DNA from: Avena insularis
Lineage: Eukaryota > Streptophyta > Magnoliopsida > Poales > Poaceae
Reading direction: 5' to 3'
NCBI GenBank assembly: GCA_023614405.1
Contig: CM042686.1
Coordinates: forward strand, 465,094,740 to 465,158,739
Length of the DNA: 64,000 nt
Part shown: positions 9,849 to 21,581 of the stretch, in pieces
How positions within the stretch are numbered: the first letter of the stretch is position 1
How the letters are laid out: every line of letters begins with the position of its first letter
Notes under the pieces: generated by a model
Told to the model about the DNA's origin: nothing
Seen by the model: the letters and a program-made list of their open reading frames with translations, nothing else
Databases searched by the model: none
Translations under genes and position numbers: made by a program

Positions 9849-10355
9849 ATGAACTCCATCAACGAAGCCGTGAAGAGAGGACCACTCATGACCATGACCT
9901 TGGAGTGTGAGACTGAGTTTCCCAAGATTCTCAAGGACCTCATGGAGACCATGGGAGTACATGGTGCAGCTGTGTACAAGGGCTTTCCAGTGATGGAGGA
10001 AGGAGTGGAGTATTGGTGGGTGCAACTTCACTTGTACAAAAACAAGGGAGACAACCACAAAGAAAAAGGCTTCTGCATGTACACCAACACTTTTATGCAC
10101 ACCACATTCTTTGAGTCAGCAAAAGAAGCAGCTTGGAAGACTATCAAAGAACTAAGTGCTAGAGTCAAATGCAGGATGCTCAACCTCCAAAAAGACTTAG
10201 AGAAGGAGAAGGAACATACCCAAGAGTTGGAAGTCACCAACCAAACCTTAAGGGGAGATATTATAGACTTAGTGATAGAAGCATGTGAACAAGATAGGCT
10301 GATTGCCTCTAGGAACATTGTGTTAGCCACCAGATCCAGTGAGATAGGTTTGTAA
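9849..10355 (+). CDS. Extra ORF A upstream of gag, coiled-coil protein (168 aa)
   Basis: An intact ORF between the primer-binding site and gag, in a place where Tekay elements normally have only leader. The N-terminal half (to about residue 100) looks globular, with an aromatic EYWWVQLHLY motif near residues 53-62. The C-terminal part from about residue 104 is Lys/Glu/Leu-rich with heptad character, predicting a coiled coil. No zinc finger, signal peptide or membrane segment is seen. I do not recognise the family. It starts right after a splice-acceptor-like AG. ORF B downstream has the same layout (Trp-containing N-terminal domain, then coiled coil), so the two may be distant duplicates. Function unknown; a structural or RNA-packaging role is a guess. 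Confidence 0.6.
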   Translation: MNSINEAVKRGPLMTMTLECETEFPKILKDLMETMGVHGAAVYKGFPVMEEGVEYWWVQLHLYKNKGDNHKEKGFCMYTNTFMHTTFFESAKEAAWKTIKELSARVKCRMLNLQKDLEKEKEHTQELEVTNQTLRGDIIDLVIEACEQDRLIASRNIVLATRSSEIGL

Positions 10356-10519
10356 GCGCACTTCGTTAGTTGGACCACCACCTATCACCCTATTTTCCAA
10401 ATGATACCTTAAATAAGTTTGAACCTTGGTTGATGTAATGGATTCTTGTATGCATGACTTGTATGATTTTTGTGTGTTCCAAGAATGTGTTTGAATGTTG
10501 ACTTGATTATCTTAAATTG

Positions 10520-10551
10520 TGTTGTTCTAACTTTTTCAATCTTATAAATAG
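10520..10551 (+). promoter_or_regulatory. Candidate splice acceptor abutting second extra ORF
   Basis: GTTCTAACTTTTTCAATCTT..AAATAG ends immediately before the ATG at 10552. The 196 bp between ORF A and ORF B is T-rich and opens with GTAAGC at ORF A's stop codon, so it resembles an intron. Confidence 0.45.
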
Positions 10552-11354
10552 ATGCCTATTGCCATCAGCACTGTTGAGGAGTTCCAGGCTACCCGTTTTG
10601 GTCCTCGTATCGTAGAGCTTACTACTTTACTCGATCTCCCTCTTCCTATCATTACGGTGCACCCACTCACCAAGTTTGAGAGGAAGGACCTCTGGGGCTT
10701 CAAGGTGAACCAGCCAGGACGCCAGACAGAGCCTACTACGGAGGCCATCGTCTTCAAGCTTATGCACGATGACAGGGAGAGAGGCATGGAGGTTGTCATG
10801 CAGGATCTGATAGGACGACTGTTAGGCCGTCACTCCCGACAGGTTAGAGGCACTCACTTCCACGCCTTCGGAAGGCGTGATGATGACGGAGAGTCCATTG
10901 ACTTTGAGGACGACTCGAGGGTCACAGCAGAGCCGATACGCCTGTACCTCCAGGACTTAGAGACTCTTATTAGGCACGTGGATACCGATAGGACCAACGT
11001 CATGCTTAGTAATGACGAGCTCAGTGCAGCCACGAGAAGGACAAGCTCTTCGCGCAGCAGGACGAGATAGTCAAGGAGATGGAGGCGAAGTTCGAGACCC
11101 AAGACCGTAAGTTCAAGAGTCAAGAGAAACGTGTCCAGGATAGGAACAAGAGGATCCGGGATATGACCGAGGAACTGCAGTCCAAGGACTTCGAGTTAGA
11201 GCAGCAGCAGACAGTGATTGAGAGGCTTCGTTCCCAGAAGAGGGCTCTCAAGGCCAAGATCGACTCTTTGACCACTACCATCGAGGAGAACAAGACCGCA
11301 ATGGAGAACGCAGGTCTTACCTTTGTCGAGGAGGAGATTGAGGCTGACGAGTAG
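10552..11354 (+). pseudogene. Extra ORF B upstream of gag, coiled-coil protein, frameshifted
   Basis: The frame from 10552 is open for 172 codons but its last dozen residues (Ser/Arg/Thr-rich) break the pattern; the coding sense moves to another frame near 11030 and runs to the TAG at 11352. The span equals 267 codons plus two bases, consistent with one lost base. The N-terminal part has a conserved-looking LWGFKV segment near residues 49-54 and acidic stretches. The C-terminal 90 codons are strongly heptad-patterned, rich in Gln, Glu, Lys and Arg: a long coiled coil. Not recognised as any known retroelement domain. Shares position, size and layout with ORF A. Confidence 0.55.
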
Positions 11355-11559
11355 ACTTGACTACTCAGTTATTTTTATTTACTGTACTTGTTATTTGTGA
11401 ACTTATTATTGGACCATCCGACATGTGGATGGCTTGCCACTTGTGTGTTTTTACTTTGAGACTTTTGTTATCTTGTTGTTGAGCTTTTATCCTTGTGTTG
11501 CATGCTATGTGTTTGCTTGTGTAATGTATTGTGCATAAATCATGTAAGGGTATCTCATT
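11355..11559 (+). other. Intron-like spacer between ORF B and gag
   Basis: T-rich non-coding DNA of the same character as the spacer between ORF A and ORF B, ending in the acceptor-like site at 11585. Nothing else recognised. Confidence 0.35.
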
Positions 11560-11585
11560 CTTATCTCTATATGAATAAACCACAG
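11560..11585 (+). promoter_or_regulatory. Candidate splice acceptor abutting gag
   Basis: TTCTTATCTC..AATAAACCACAG ends directly before the gag ATG at 11586 (MPPRHKK..). Confidence 0.45.
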
Positions 11586-14500
11586 ATGCCTCCCCGTCAC
11601 AAGAAACACCAACCCCAACCCCAACATTACCCCGGAAATGCAACAGATGATGAATGCGCAGACACAGCTTATGCAAATGATGACGACATTCATCCAAAAC
11701 CAGAACAACAACAACCCCAATAACAAAAACCCCAATAATAACAACAACAACAACAACCCTCCAGGTTTTGATATGCTTACCAGATTTCTGCGTCTGAGGC
11801 CAGCTAAGTTTTTAGGAACGACTGATCCCATGGTGGCCAATGATTGGCTACGTTCTGTGAACAAAGACTTAGTGACCGTGGGCTGCACGGATGCCGAAAA
11901 AGTCAGGTTCGCGGCACATCTGTTGGTAGGACCAGCCGCAGCATGGTGGGACAACTTCCAGATTACCACGCCTATTTATGAGGTGACTTGGGCTATCTTT
12001 GAAGATGGCTTTCGTACTACTCATATCTCACCAGGTATGATGAGCCTAAAAAAGAAGGAGTTTCACAACCTGAAGCAGCGCCACCACAGTGTGGCTGAAT
12101 ATATTGAAGAGTTCAACAATCTGGCGCGCTATGCACCGGATGAGGTTGACACTGATGCCAAAAGGAAGGAAAAGTTTCTGGAAGGCTTGAATGATGAGCT
12201 GAATCTGCAGCTGTCTGTGGCATACGTTCTAACTTACCAGTCGTCGTGTGACAAGGCTGTTATTGTGGAGAATAAAATGAAGCAAGTCGAGAGTAGGAAG
12301 AGGAAACACTCCGACAAGCACAGCTCGGGATCGTCTCATAAACGATCTCACTATGATGATAGTGTCAGCTCAGGATCCCACAAGCATGGGAAGTTTAACA
12401 AGCACCACAACCACAACCGTCATGACAACAAGCATCATCGCAGTCATGACAATGATAAGTATAAGAATCACAAGAGTGGACATAAGAGCCACCACAGTGG
12501 AAGTGGAAGTGGAAGTGGAAGTCAGCCTAAAAGGGACATCAGTCAGGTTGAATGCTTCAAATGCAAGAAGCTGGGGCATTATGCTAATGAGTGCACTGAG
12601 AAGAAAGTTGAAGGACCTAACAAGCCCAATCCTTTTCAGAAAGGACAGGTTAACCACATCAATGTGGAGGAGGTCTATGAAGAGCCTGATGCCGTTGCTG
12701 GTAAGTTCAGACTCAATTCCATCTCAGCATTTGTACTCTTTGACACTAGTGCATCTCATTCATTCATATCAAAAGCATTTGTCGAAAGAAATGAACTACC
12801 GGTAGAAACCATTGGGTGTCCTATAAGAGTAAGTTCTCCTGGTGGAGAAATGATAGTAAACTCAGGATGTCATGATTTAGTCATAGAGTTTGGAAAACAT
12901 AAGTTTCCAGTGAACTTAATAATCCTAAATTCCCAAGGATTGGATGTGATTTTGGGAATGGATTGGATGGCTAAGTATGAGCGAGTACTAGATTGTGCCA
13001 ATCGTACAGTTTCACTCACAACCCCTAAAGGTAAGAGGATAAAATTCAAGTCCAATTTTAAATCTAAAGGAAGTAAGCTGAATTCTCTTAAGGGGGTTAG
13101 CATGGACACAGTGCCAGTTGTGTGTGAATATCCGGATGTGTTTCCGGAAGAGTTACCGGGAATGCCACCAGATAGAGATGTAGAGTTTATAATAGATTTG
13201 GTACCAGGTTCTGGACCAAGAGCAAAGAGGCCTTATAAAATGTCAGTTGACGAACTTAAGGAACTCAAGAAACAGCTTGGGGAACAATTACAGAAAGGAT
13301 TCATCCAGCCAAGTTCTTCATCTTGGGGAGCTCCAGTTTTGTTCGTAGAAAAGAGAGATAGAACTCAAAGATTATGCATAGATTACCGTTCTCTCAACGA
13401 GGTAACCATCAAGAACAAATATCCTTTGCCAAGAATAAATGACTTGTTTGATCAGTTAGAAGGAGCATGTGTGTTCTCGAAGATTGATCTTCGGTCAGGC
13501 TATTTTCAACTCAAGATAAGAGAGCAAGACATACCTAAAACAGCCTTCACCACAAGGTATGGATTGTATGAGTACACTGTGATGCCTTTCGGTTTAACCA
13601 ACGCCCCAGCATACTTCATGAATATGATGAACAAAGTGTTCATGGAATTTCTCGACAAGTTCGTTGTCGTTTTCATCGATGACATCTTGGTCTACTCCAA
13701 GAGCAAGGAAGAGCATGAAAGACATCTACGCTTGATACTTGAGAAACTAAGGGAACATAAGCTTTATGCCAAATTCAGCAAGTGTGAGTTTTGGTTAGAG
13801 GAAGTTGGATTTCTTGGTCATGTTATGACAAAGGATGGTGTAGCAGTTGATCCTGCTAAAGTTTCAGCTGTGACAGAATGGGAGTCACCTAAGAACGTAA
13901 AAGAGGTTCGTAGTTTCCTTGGTTTAGCAGGTTACTACAGAAGATTCATTGAAATTTTTTCAAAGGTGGCTAAACCAATGACAGAATTGTTAAAGAAAGA
14001 TAAGAAATTTGCTTGGTCTGAAGGTTGTGAACTCAGCTTTCAAGAATTAAAGAAGAGACTTGTGTCAGCACCAGTACTGTGTCTACCAGATTTGGAAAAG
14101 GATTTCCAAGTATATTGTGATGCTTCTCATCAAGGATTAGGTGCCGTACTTATGCAAGGCGGAAAAGTTGTGGCTTACGCCTCGAGACAACTCAAAACTC
14201 ATGAAGTAAACTATCCTACTCATGATTTAGAGTTAGCCGCTGTTGTCCATGCACTCAAAACATGGAGACACTACCTTTTGGGAAAACATTGTGAAGTATT
14301 CACCGATCATAAGAGTTTGAAATATATCTTCACCCAAAAGGAAATCAATATGAGGCAAAGGAGATGGCTAGAACTTATCAAGGATTACGACTTGAGTTTG
14401 CAGTACCATCCTGGTAAAGCAAATGTAGTAGCAGATGCTCTAAGTCGTAAGGCGTTTGTAAATGGCCTTACCAAAGGAGAATTGCCAAATGACTTGTGTA

Positions 14501-14730
14501 AGCAATTCAAGGAACTCAGGTTGGAGATTGTGCCAGAAGGACATCTCATGTCTTTGGATGTTCAACCCACTCTGTTGGAAAAGATTAAAGAAGCCCAAAA
14601 GACGGATAAAGAAATCAAAGAGATTAAGGAAAGGATTAGCCAAGGGAAAGCTAAAAGTTTCCATATGGACGAACAAGGTACTTTATGGCACGGGAAACGT
14701 ATTTGTGTTCCACAAGATCCGGAATTATGA
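11586..14730 (+). pseudogene. Tekay-type gag-protease-RT-RNase H polyprotein, frameshifted
   Basis: The likely start is the ATG at 11586, but a one-base shift before 11638 puts it out of frame with the 1030-codon ORF that follows. Counting from 11638: a capsid domain at about residues 45-195 ([19 protein letters not shown]), a His/Lys/Ser-rich linker at about 222-300, a CCHC zinc knuckle ([14 protein letters not shown]) from residue 306, an aspartic protease with D369 in DTSA instead of the usual DSGA, reverse transcriptase with FIDD (D681, D682), and RNase H with first Asp at 828 and the end motif VVADALSRK near 930. It would assemble particles and copy RNA to DNA. The frame stops at 14730, just upstream of the integrase zinc-binding region. 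All domains match Ty3/gypsy chromoviruses. Confidence 0.85.
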
Positions 14731-16036
14731 AACTGATTCTACAAGAAGCCCATAACTCTCCGTATTCTATTCACCCGGAAACACCAAAATGTACATGGAT
14801 ATGAAAGAAAGATTTTGGTGGAACAATCTCAAAAGGACATCACGAACACATTGCTTTGTGTGATGTGTGTAGTAGAGTGAAAGCGGAGCATCAGAAACCA
14901 GCGGGTTTGCTTCAACCAATGCCTATTCCTGAATGGAAGTGGGAAAATATTGGTATGGATTTCATTACCGGATTACCAAGGACCAGGTCAGGGTATGACT
15001 CCATATGGGTAGTAGTGGATCGCCTAACTAAAGTGGCTCATTTTATACCCGTAAAGACAACTTATACCAGTGCCAAGTTAGCCAAAATCTACATGAGCAG
15101 AATTGTATGCCTTCACGGTGTGCCTAAGAGTATTGTGTCTGATAGAGGAACTCAGTTCACTTCACATTTTTGGAGACAACTTCATGAATCTTTAGGAACG
15201 AGATTGGAATTCAGCACTGCTTTTCATCCTGAAACTGATGGACAAACAGAAAGGACTAATCAAATTCTAGAAGATATGTTGAGGGCATGTGCCCTAGACT
15301 ATGGAGCAAGTTGGGATGAAAGTCTGCCTTACGCAGAGTTCTCTTACAACAACAGTCACCAATCTAGTATTGGGATGGCACCATTTGAGTTTCTCTACGG
15401 AAGAAAGTGTACCACCCCATTGCTATGGAATGGTGTGGGAGAAAGAAGTTTGTTTGGACCAGATCTTATCAAAGACGCCGAAGAAAAGGTCAAATTGGTT
15501 AGGGACAGGTTGAAGATAGCACAGTCTCGACAGAAAAGCTATGCAGATGCTAAGCGTAGAGAAGTCACTTACGAAGTTGGGGATAGAGCTTATCTTAGAG
15601 TATCACTACGTGGAGTGAAAAGATTTGGAGTCAAAGGAAAGTTAGCCCAAGATATGTTGGACCATTCAACATTCTAAGTCGCAAGGAGAAGTGCATGAAA
15701 TCGAATCGCCAAAGATCTTTATTAGCAGTCCATAATGTTTTTCATGTGAGTCAGCTTAAGAAATGTCACCCGGAGATGGAAGGATTTTCTTTGAAGGATA
15801 CCATATCCTTGGAAGAAGTTCAACTAGAAAGTGATCTCACCTATGAAGAAAAGCCTGTCAAGATTCTTGAGACCGCAGAAAGAGTCACAAGGACAAAGAC
15901 TATCAAGTTTTGCAAAGTACAATGGAATCATCATTCCGAAGAGGAAGCAACATGGGAAAGAGAAGATGATCTTCGGAAAGACCACCCTCACCTATTTGCT
16001 AGCCAATCCGAATCTCGAGGGCGAGATTCATCTTAA
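14731..16036 (+). pseudogene. Tekay-type integrase and chromodomain, frameshifted
   Basis: The N-terminal HHCC region (14731-14870) is broken by at least two small frame changes. From 14856 an ORF of 273 codons carries the catalytic core: D35 (MDFITGLP), D96 (SDRGTQF) and E132, with the expected D-35-E spacing. It ends early at 15677 through another frame change. A further frame from 15695 to 16036 has the linker (HNVFHVSQLKKCHP) and a chromodomain-like end (VQWNHHSEEEATWERED). Integrase would insert the DNA copy; the chromodomain usually guides it to particular chromatin. With these breaks the protein cannot be made from this copy. Confidence 0.8.
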
Positions 16037-16047
16037 GGGGGTTAGAT
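16035..16047 (+). other. Polypurine tract of Tekay-type element
   Basis: AAGGGGGTTAGAT directly precedes the 3' LTR. It primes plus-strand DNA synthesis. A dyad GAATCTCG..CGAGATTC lies just upstream (16010-16029). Confidence 0.75.
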
Positions 16048-19000
16048 TGTAACATCCCTAAAAATCATGTTTCAAAGCTCATTCATATCATCCTTCATTC
16101 ATTTAGGGTTTTTCTCAAAATCATTTAGATGCATAAGCTTGTGCTATGATTTCATGTGAGCAAATTCAACTCAATTGGCCATCACCCTTTGAGATTTGAA
16201 TGTTTAGGTACTTGTTTGCTTGCCTCCATTGTTGGAAAGATTAGGTGTAGCATTTTAACCCAAGTTTCCAATTTAGAAATATTTTCAAACCCTTTCTCAA
16301 ACATTTGCAAACTAGAGCAAAGTCTCTGTTTGTTTCAAAGCCCAAGCTTGACCAGGCCTTGCAAGGTAACCACATGGTGATTTGACTGTTTTTGAAACCA
16401 CAGTACCCTGCAAAAATCCCCAGATTTGTTTGAATTCAAAAGGATTTGAATTCATATCAAAATCATTCCAGAAAATAGAATTATAAAAGAAAAAGACTTA
16501 AACAAAGGAAAAAGGCCGAGCGCAGTTTCGCCCAGCAAATAATCGAGCCCAAGAAGCCCACCCGAACCTTTCTTTTCTTCCTCACACGCGAAAGACACAC
16601 CAGTCGACCAGACCCCACCTTCACCCTGCACACTTCGTTGACGAGCAGGCCCGGTCCATGTCGTCCTCGTCTTCCCAAACCGCGCCTGCGACCGCCGCTG
16701 CCGCGATCCCGATAATGGCGGCGTAATTGGCATTAAACCGCGGCGTTTACAGAGAGCCTCTGGCTATAGGACCCCCTCTGCCTCGCGATCTTTTTCCCCC
16801 AAACACCTCGCTCACTCCGCCACCAGGCTGCCCTCAATCAACCTTGCACCCGCAGACAGAGCCCACTCCGGCGATCGATTCCGGTGAGCCTCGTGTTCCC
16901 TCCGCCTCGTTTACAATCTGACTCAGCGTGTCTTTGCGCACCTCCTGACCTCACTAGTCCGTCCTGTACTGCCCCAGGTCGCCGGTTCCACTTGACACCG
17001 CAAGCACCGACGGCGACATCAACTCCGACGAGCTCTTGTGGTAAGTCCAGACCGCCCCGAACCTTGTCGTTCACGCACGCATCTTCGCCATGATCTTCTG
17101 CATCTGACCACGCCCTTCGTTTGCTTCCTAGTGATCTACAACGTCGCTTCCGACCTCGAGCAGAACCGCCGTTGCCAGATTCAACTCCGACGAGAAATCT
17201 ACCGCAGCTCAAGGTCGCCTTGACAAACCAGAGCCACCTTGAGCTTCAGCAACCTCTTGCGAATCTGGTATGACCCTCCTCCCTCTCGCGGACAACCTGA
17301 AACGCAAGCGCCGCCGTAGACAGAGCGCTCCGCCGCTCGCTGACACCGCGCGCCGCTAGGACTTGGTCATTTGAACAAGCACCGTTAGATCTAGATCCAA
17401 GCGCTAGGATAGATCCACTTAACCCCGAAGCGGTACGCGATCTGGAGCGTACGATCTGTTTAGGTCCTGCGGCTGCAGAGCTCGATCCAGTGCGAAACGG
17501 TACGCGCCAATCACGACATGACGCGTGGCTAGGAGTTGATCTGAAAACAGAATTTAAAACAGATTTTGATCCAGATTTCAAATGCCTATAACTTTTGAAT
17601 GCCACGTTAGATTTTTGCAAACTTCATACCGTTGGATTCAGTGAAACAAGACCTTTCTGCCTATCCAATTTGTTTAACAAATAGTAACCATTGGATTGAC
17701 TTTATTTGTAGAAACTTGTTTAAAGGCAAATTTGAGAATAGTTTTAGTTTAGTAATTTGTTTTAGGGTTAATTTTGTTTAGTGGGCAAACTTGTGACTTG
17801 TTAAGTTTCTGTAAACTTGCACTTGCTTGGTAGAGTTTTCAAAAATCACCACTTAGTAGATTCTTGCATGCATGCATTCATATTATTTTTGTTTGTATAT
17901 ATTTGTGTGTAATTGTGTGCTACAACTTTGTGTGTAGATTTTGCTAGTGATTGTGATTGTGACGAGTGCTACTCTCCACATTACCAAGGCAAGTGATATC
18001 TTCATGAATATTCCATTCCTATATTTTATACTTGCATTAGATATATTTTGTTAAGACTTGCATGCTTTTTGTCAAATGATGATGGGAAATCCTATATAGA
18101 TTAGAGTGCTAGAGTTGCTAGGAAAATTCCCTAAGGATAAGTTGCCATGCCATGCTTAGCCTAGCTACTAGAAAACAAGGGTGGTTTTTATATATATTCA
18201 CACTATGAAAAAATATTCTAAGTCTGAGGACTTGTGTTTTATTTAACAAAACAACTTAGTTAATGAATCTCCTGGGTGGAATGGGACTTGCTTGGTGGTT
18301 TTTGGTTGAGTGGTTCACAAGGCCCATGTTTATGGTTTACCTTAGTGTATCTCACTTGTGGATGGCCACCCAGGAAACAAAGAGATTTGAGATGTCAAAT
18401 GTTGAGAAGCTTCAAGTGCAACCACTTGGCATTATGGGCTCTGCCATGATCTTAGGTTGCTAGAACTTAGTCTCTTGGACAGTTGGTGGTAGAGGGAATG
18501 ATAGGTTGGAACGCGTCCATTTGACTAAGGAAAGGCTTCTGAAGGATCTTGTCTTGGGAAACCAAGTCTTGTGGGGAAAGTGCACCACCTCTGCAGAGTG
18601 TAAAATCTAAGTACTTAGCCATGTCCCTGGTAATGGACAATATGAGCATCAAGACATGGAAGCTTCAAGAATCTCATCACTCCAATTTCTAAATAAAACT
18701 TGTGGGTGAACAAGGGTTAAAGGATCTTCAGTCTTTGATTGGTAGATGCCCTGAGTGGATCTTCAGTCTTTGATTGGTAGATGCCTTGGGAAAGTTTTGT
18801 GCCAAACAAAAACCTAGTATTTTCAAATGATAAGGAAAAATCTATTTTGAGCAATGCAAGCCTAAGCTCCACCTAGCCAAAATGCATATAGTATTATAGT
18901 CCACTAAAATTATACTAAGGTATCACTTGCCAATACTATTCCAAAGTATTGACCCTCTGTGGCTGTAACTTGTAATGTTGCAGGTTACTCCGATGATGAA

Positions 19001-19260
19001 TAGGAGTCATGAGTCTACACTCAACATGCTTGCCTGTGGCACATGAAGATGAAGACTTATGTTTAATTACTTATTCCATAAACTCTTGTATTAGGCCTTT
19101 GGCCCTGAGTTGTAAAAGACTATGTTTTATCTCTGGAATGACTGTAATAAACGACCTTTGTATCTGTGTACTTCATCTTAAACTGTGGATGCTAGCTTTG
19201 ATCCAGGGACTAGCATTGCAATCACAGGGATCTTTTCCTTTAATAAGGAGGGATCTTACA
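16048..19260 (+). repeat. 3' LTR of Tekay-type element (3213 bp)
   Basis: Same ends and order as the 5' LTR. It differs little from 17500 to 19260 but shows many short insertions and deletions between about 16510 and 16920. The splice-like signals of the 5' copy are all preserved. Confidence 0.9.
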
Positions 19261-19265
19261 CCAGG
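19261..19265. repeat. Target site duplication CCAGG, right copy
   Basis: Identical to 6462-6466. Beyond it the sequence continues GTTCCGGCGCC, the same wording that precedes the left LTR. Confidence 0.85.
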
Positions 19266-19796
19266 GTTCCGGCGCCGTAGACACCAGGGTACCGGTGTCA
19301 TTCCGGCGTGGTAGTTCGTCACCTCCGTGACTATCTACTACTACGTAACAAAAGGTAATCACTTTACCTTTGCCACAACCATTTCACAAAGCAACGCCCC
19401 CTGCAAAACAAAGTTAGACGCCTCTACTTTATCTTTGCATGTTTTACGTGGCTGAATGGGCTTTCGCACAAGAACCGTTCTTACCTATGAACTTTCAGCA
19501 CAACGCTGATCAAGTAGTTGTCTATACTACACCCCTTTCGAGGCCCTCCGTTGCAAATGGTATACCAACTAATGCAAGAGAGACAGACACCCCCTAAGCT
19601 ACTTTATACGGTACAAGCCGTATGTCAAGCGTGGACCAGTCTAGAGAATGAACGCGTAAAGTCGGTTGGGGGCCTCTTCATCAAGCATTACTGCGGTATA
19701 AGAAGTACACGTGGGAGGGTAACAACTAAAAGATCAATGCCCACACGCTACATCTCGTGTGTTCTACCCATACTAGCATTACTACGCATAGATCTA
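19266..19796 (-). other. Proximal leader of minus-strand copia element
   Basis: Non-coding leader between the copia primer-binding site and the Tekay insertion. Joined to 5905-6461 it completes the leader of the gag-only copia element. No gene is seen. Confidence 0.5.
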
Positions 19797-19808
19797 GCTC
19801 TGATACCA
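19797..19808 (-). other. Primer-binding site of minus-strand copia element
   Basis: Minus strand reads TGGTATCAGAGC, complementary to initiator tRNA-Met, one base after the LTR end at 19810. Confidence 0.85.
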
Positions 19809-19809
19809 C

Positions 19810-21581
19810 TGTAGGGGGTCCCGCATATGAAAACAATAAATTTTTACCCTACGCCCCTGAACCCCTGAAGCTGCCAGGACCTATCTATTAGTCATATAGT
19901 AATAGGAGGGGCTTTTAGAAAACTTACCCTTGAAGACCGAAAAGCGTTGTCAACGCTCAGGAGAGCGTGGTTGATGTAGACGAGCCGAAGTCGACCTCAA
20001 GGTCGTGATGAAGTCCTTGCGCTCCTTCTGGCTCCAACGACTTGAGTGCCTCAAGTGCGACACCTCGCGGGGAGTTACACACGTCCGGTGCCTGACGATG
20101 ACTCCCACTTCCCCGATCCAGCAGCAGTTGCAGAAATAGAGCTCCCGGATCCAAATCCCTTAGCAGCAGCGCTCCATGATGAAGATGTCTCGCTCAAGAC
20201 AGTCGGACTTGGGACCACGGTCACAAGAGAGAGAGGGAGAGAGAGAAAATATCAATTAGAGGTCCTCCCAAAAGTGGGGAGACCTTTATTGATTATTGGT
20301 GTATTTTTCTAGGCCAAATACCCCACTATATATAGGGGGAGGGGAGGTACTACCTCCCTCAAAGTCCCGGGGTGGGACTAAAGGAGAGGAGGGGGGAGGA
20401 GGTGGCCACTGGCCACCTAGTGGGCCCCGTGCGGGGGGGCTAGGCCCAGCCGGCCTCCCCCTTGGCCCCTCTCCCTCTCTCCTTTCCCCTAATGGGCCCT
20501 CTCCCTCCGGAATTGGCCCATTAAGCCTTTGACCATTAAAATTGATTTTCTCTTTTTATTTAAATAATTATCAATAAATGATTAAATCAATATTTAACAT
20601 TCATTCACATATTATTCAACTTCCGTGGCCATGCAACACCTTCCACCTCCACTCCGGACTCACCGAAACCCTTCCGGTTTTCTCCCTTCTCATCTTCGGT
20701 GATTCCACCGATCCTATAAACACTCTCTAAGCATCATCAAGCCCTTAAGCGTGATACCCCACAGTTCGGGAACACTCCATACATGGTCAGGACACTCCCG
20801 CACCAATGATCGATAGAGGGACCTGAATGGCCATGTGACCCCTGTGCGTTCCACGAAGATCTTTTGTCGTTTGAACCGGGACAGTCGTGTCTTATTCCCT
20901 TTGTCACTCGATACTTGCATTGCCTGAGATCTAATCAATGACATCACCATGTCGTGTTCAATATCGTTACTGAACAATGCTACATGACTCATTCTGACAA
21001 GTGTTATCCCTGTGATCAAATCACACGCTGCGCAGCTATTGGATATAACTTCTCCGAGTGGGCCCTTGAGTATCTTCCCGTCACATGGACGGACAAATCC
21101 CGCTCTTGAAATATATTACCTCTACGATTTCCTCCGAATACCTGAACACACCTTTATAACCATCATTTTACCAGATGGCGTTTGATGTTATCTAAGCACT
21201 CTCGGGGTACAGTGATTGATATAGCCTCACGGTCTAAGGAATAGTCTACGAGGATCCATTTCTAATCATCGTAACTTGAACTTCGTGACATGATCGGGTC
21301 ACGATGTTTAGGTTGGGTATTGGTTCATCATCTCATTCTCAGAAGGAGATGACCTCATTTCCAACTGGCATAAATGCCACATGATCAGGAAACATGATCA
21401 TCTGTTGACCAATGAACCAGTGACTAGAGTTTCACTGGGAACCCCTGGTTGTTGGTATATCACACGTGTATTGATGTTTCCACTCAATAAAGTTATAGCA
21501 TGATATAAAACTTAATCATAAACTATATGAAATATGATAATAGTCCTTACTACTATTTGTCTCTAGGGCATATTTCCAACA
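19810..21581 (-). mobile_element. 5' LTR of minus-strand copia element (1772 bp)
   Basis: On the minus strand it starts TGTTGGAAATATGCCCTAGA at 21581, the hallmark of Triticeae copia LTRs, and ends ..CCCCCTACA before the primer site. A TATA box lies at 20336-20325. It is related to, but clearly diverged from, the LTR at 1-1698. The sequence after 21581 is CGTAT, which matches the interior of a Sabrina-type LTR, so the element inserted there. Confidence 0.85.
20325..20336 (-). promoter_or_regulatory. TATA box of minus-strand copia LTR
   Basis: Minus strand reads CCTATATATAGT. A GA-rich run (20226-20248 on plus, CT-rich on minus) lies in the transcribed leader downstream. Confidence 0.6.

Larger units (their letters stand above)
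6467..19260 (+). mobile_element. Tekay-type (chromovirus) Ty3/gypsy retrotransposon, complete, 12.8 kb
   Basis: Two LTRs (3241 and 3213 bp) flank an interior with primer-binding site, two extra ORFs, gag, protease, reverse transcriptase, RNase H, integrase, a C-terminal chromodomain-like segment and a polypurine tract. Domain order (integrase last, chromodomain-like end EEEATWERED) marks a chromovirus; the very long LTRs and this tail fit the Tekay/Del lineage. CCAGG duplications flank it. Pol carries several frameshifts, so this copy cannot make the full polyprotein. It inserted in the leader of the minus-strand copia element. Confidence 0.85.

Noticed and set aside
12353..12805. 150-codon plus-strand frame overlapping gag
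   Set aside because: Out-of-frame shadow of the His/Ser-rich gag linker and zinc knuckle, which are clearly coded in the main frame.
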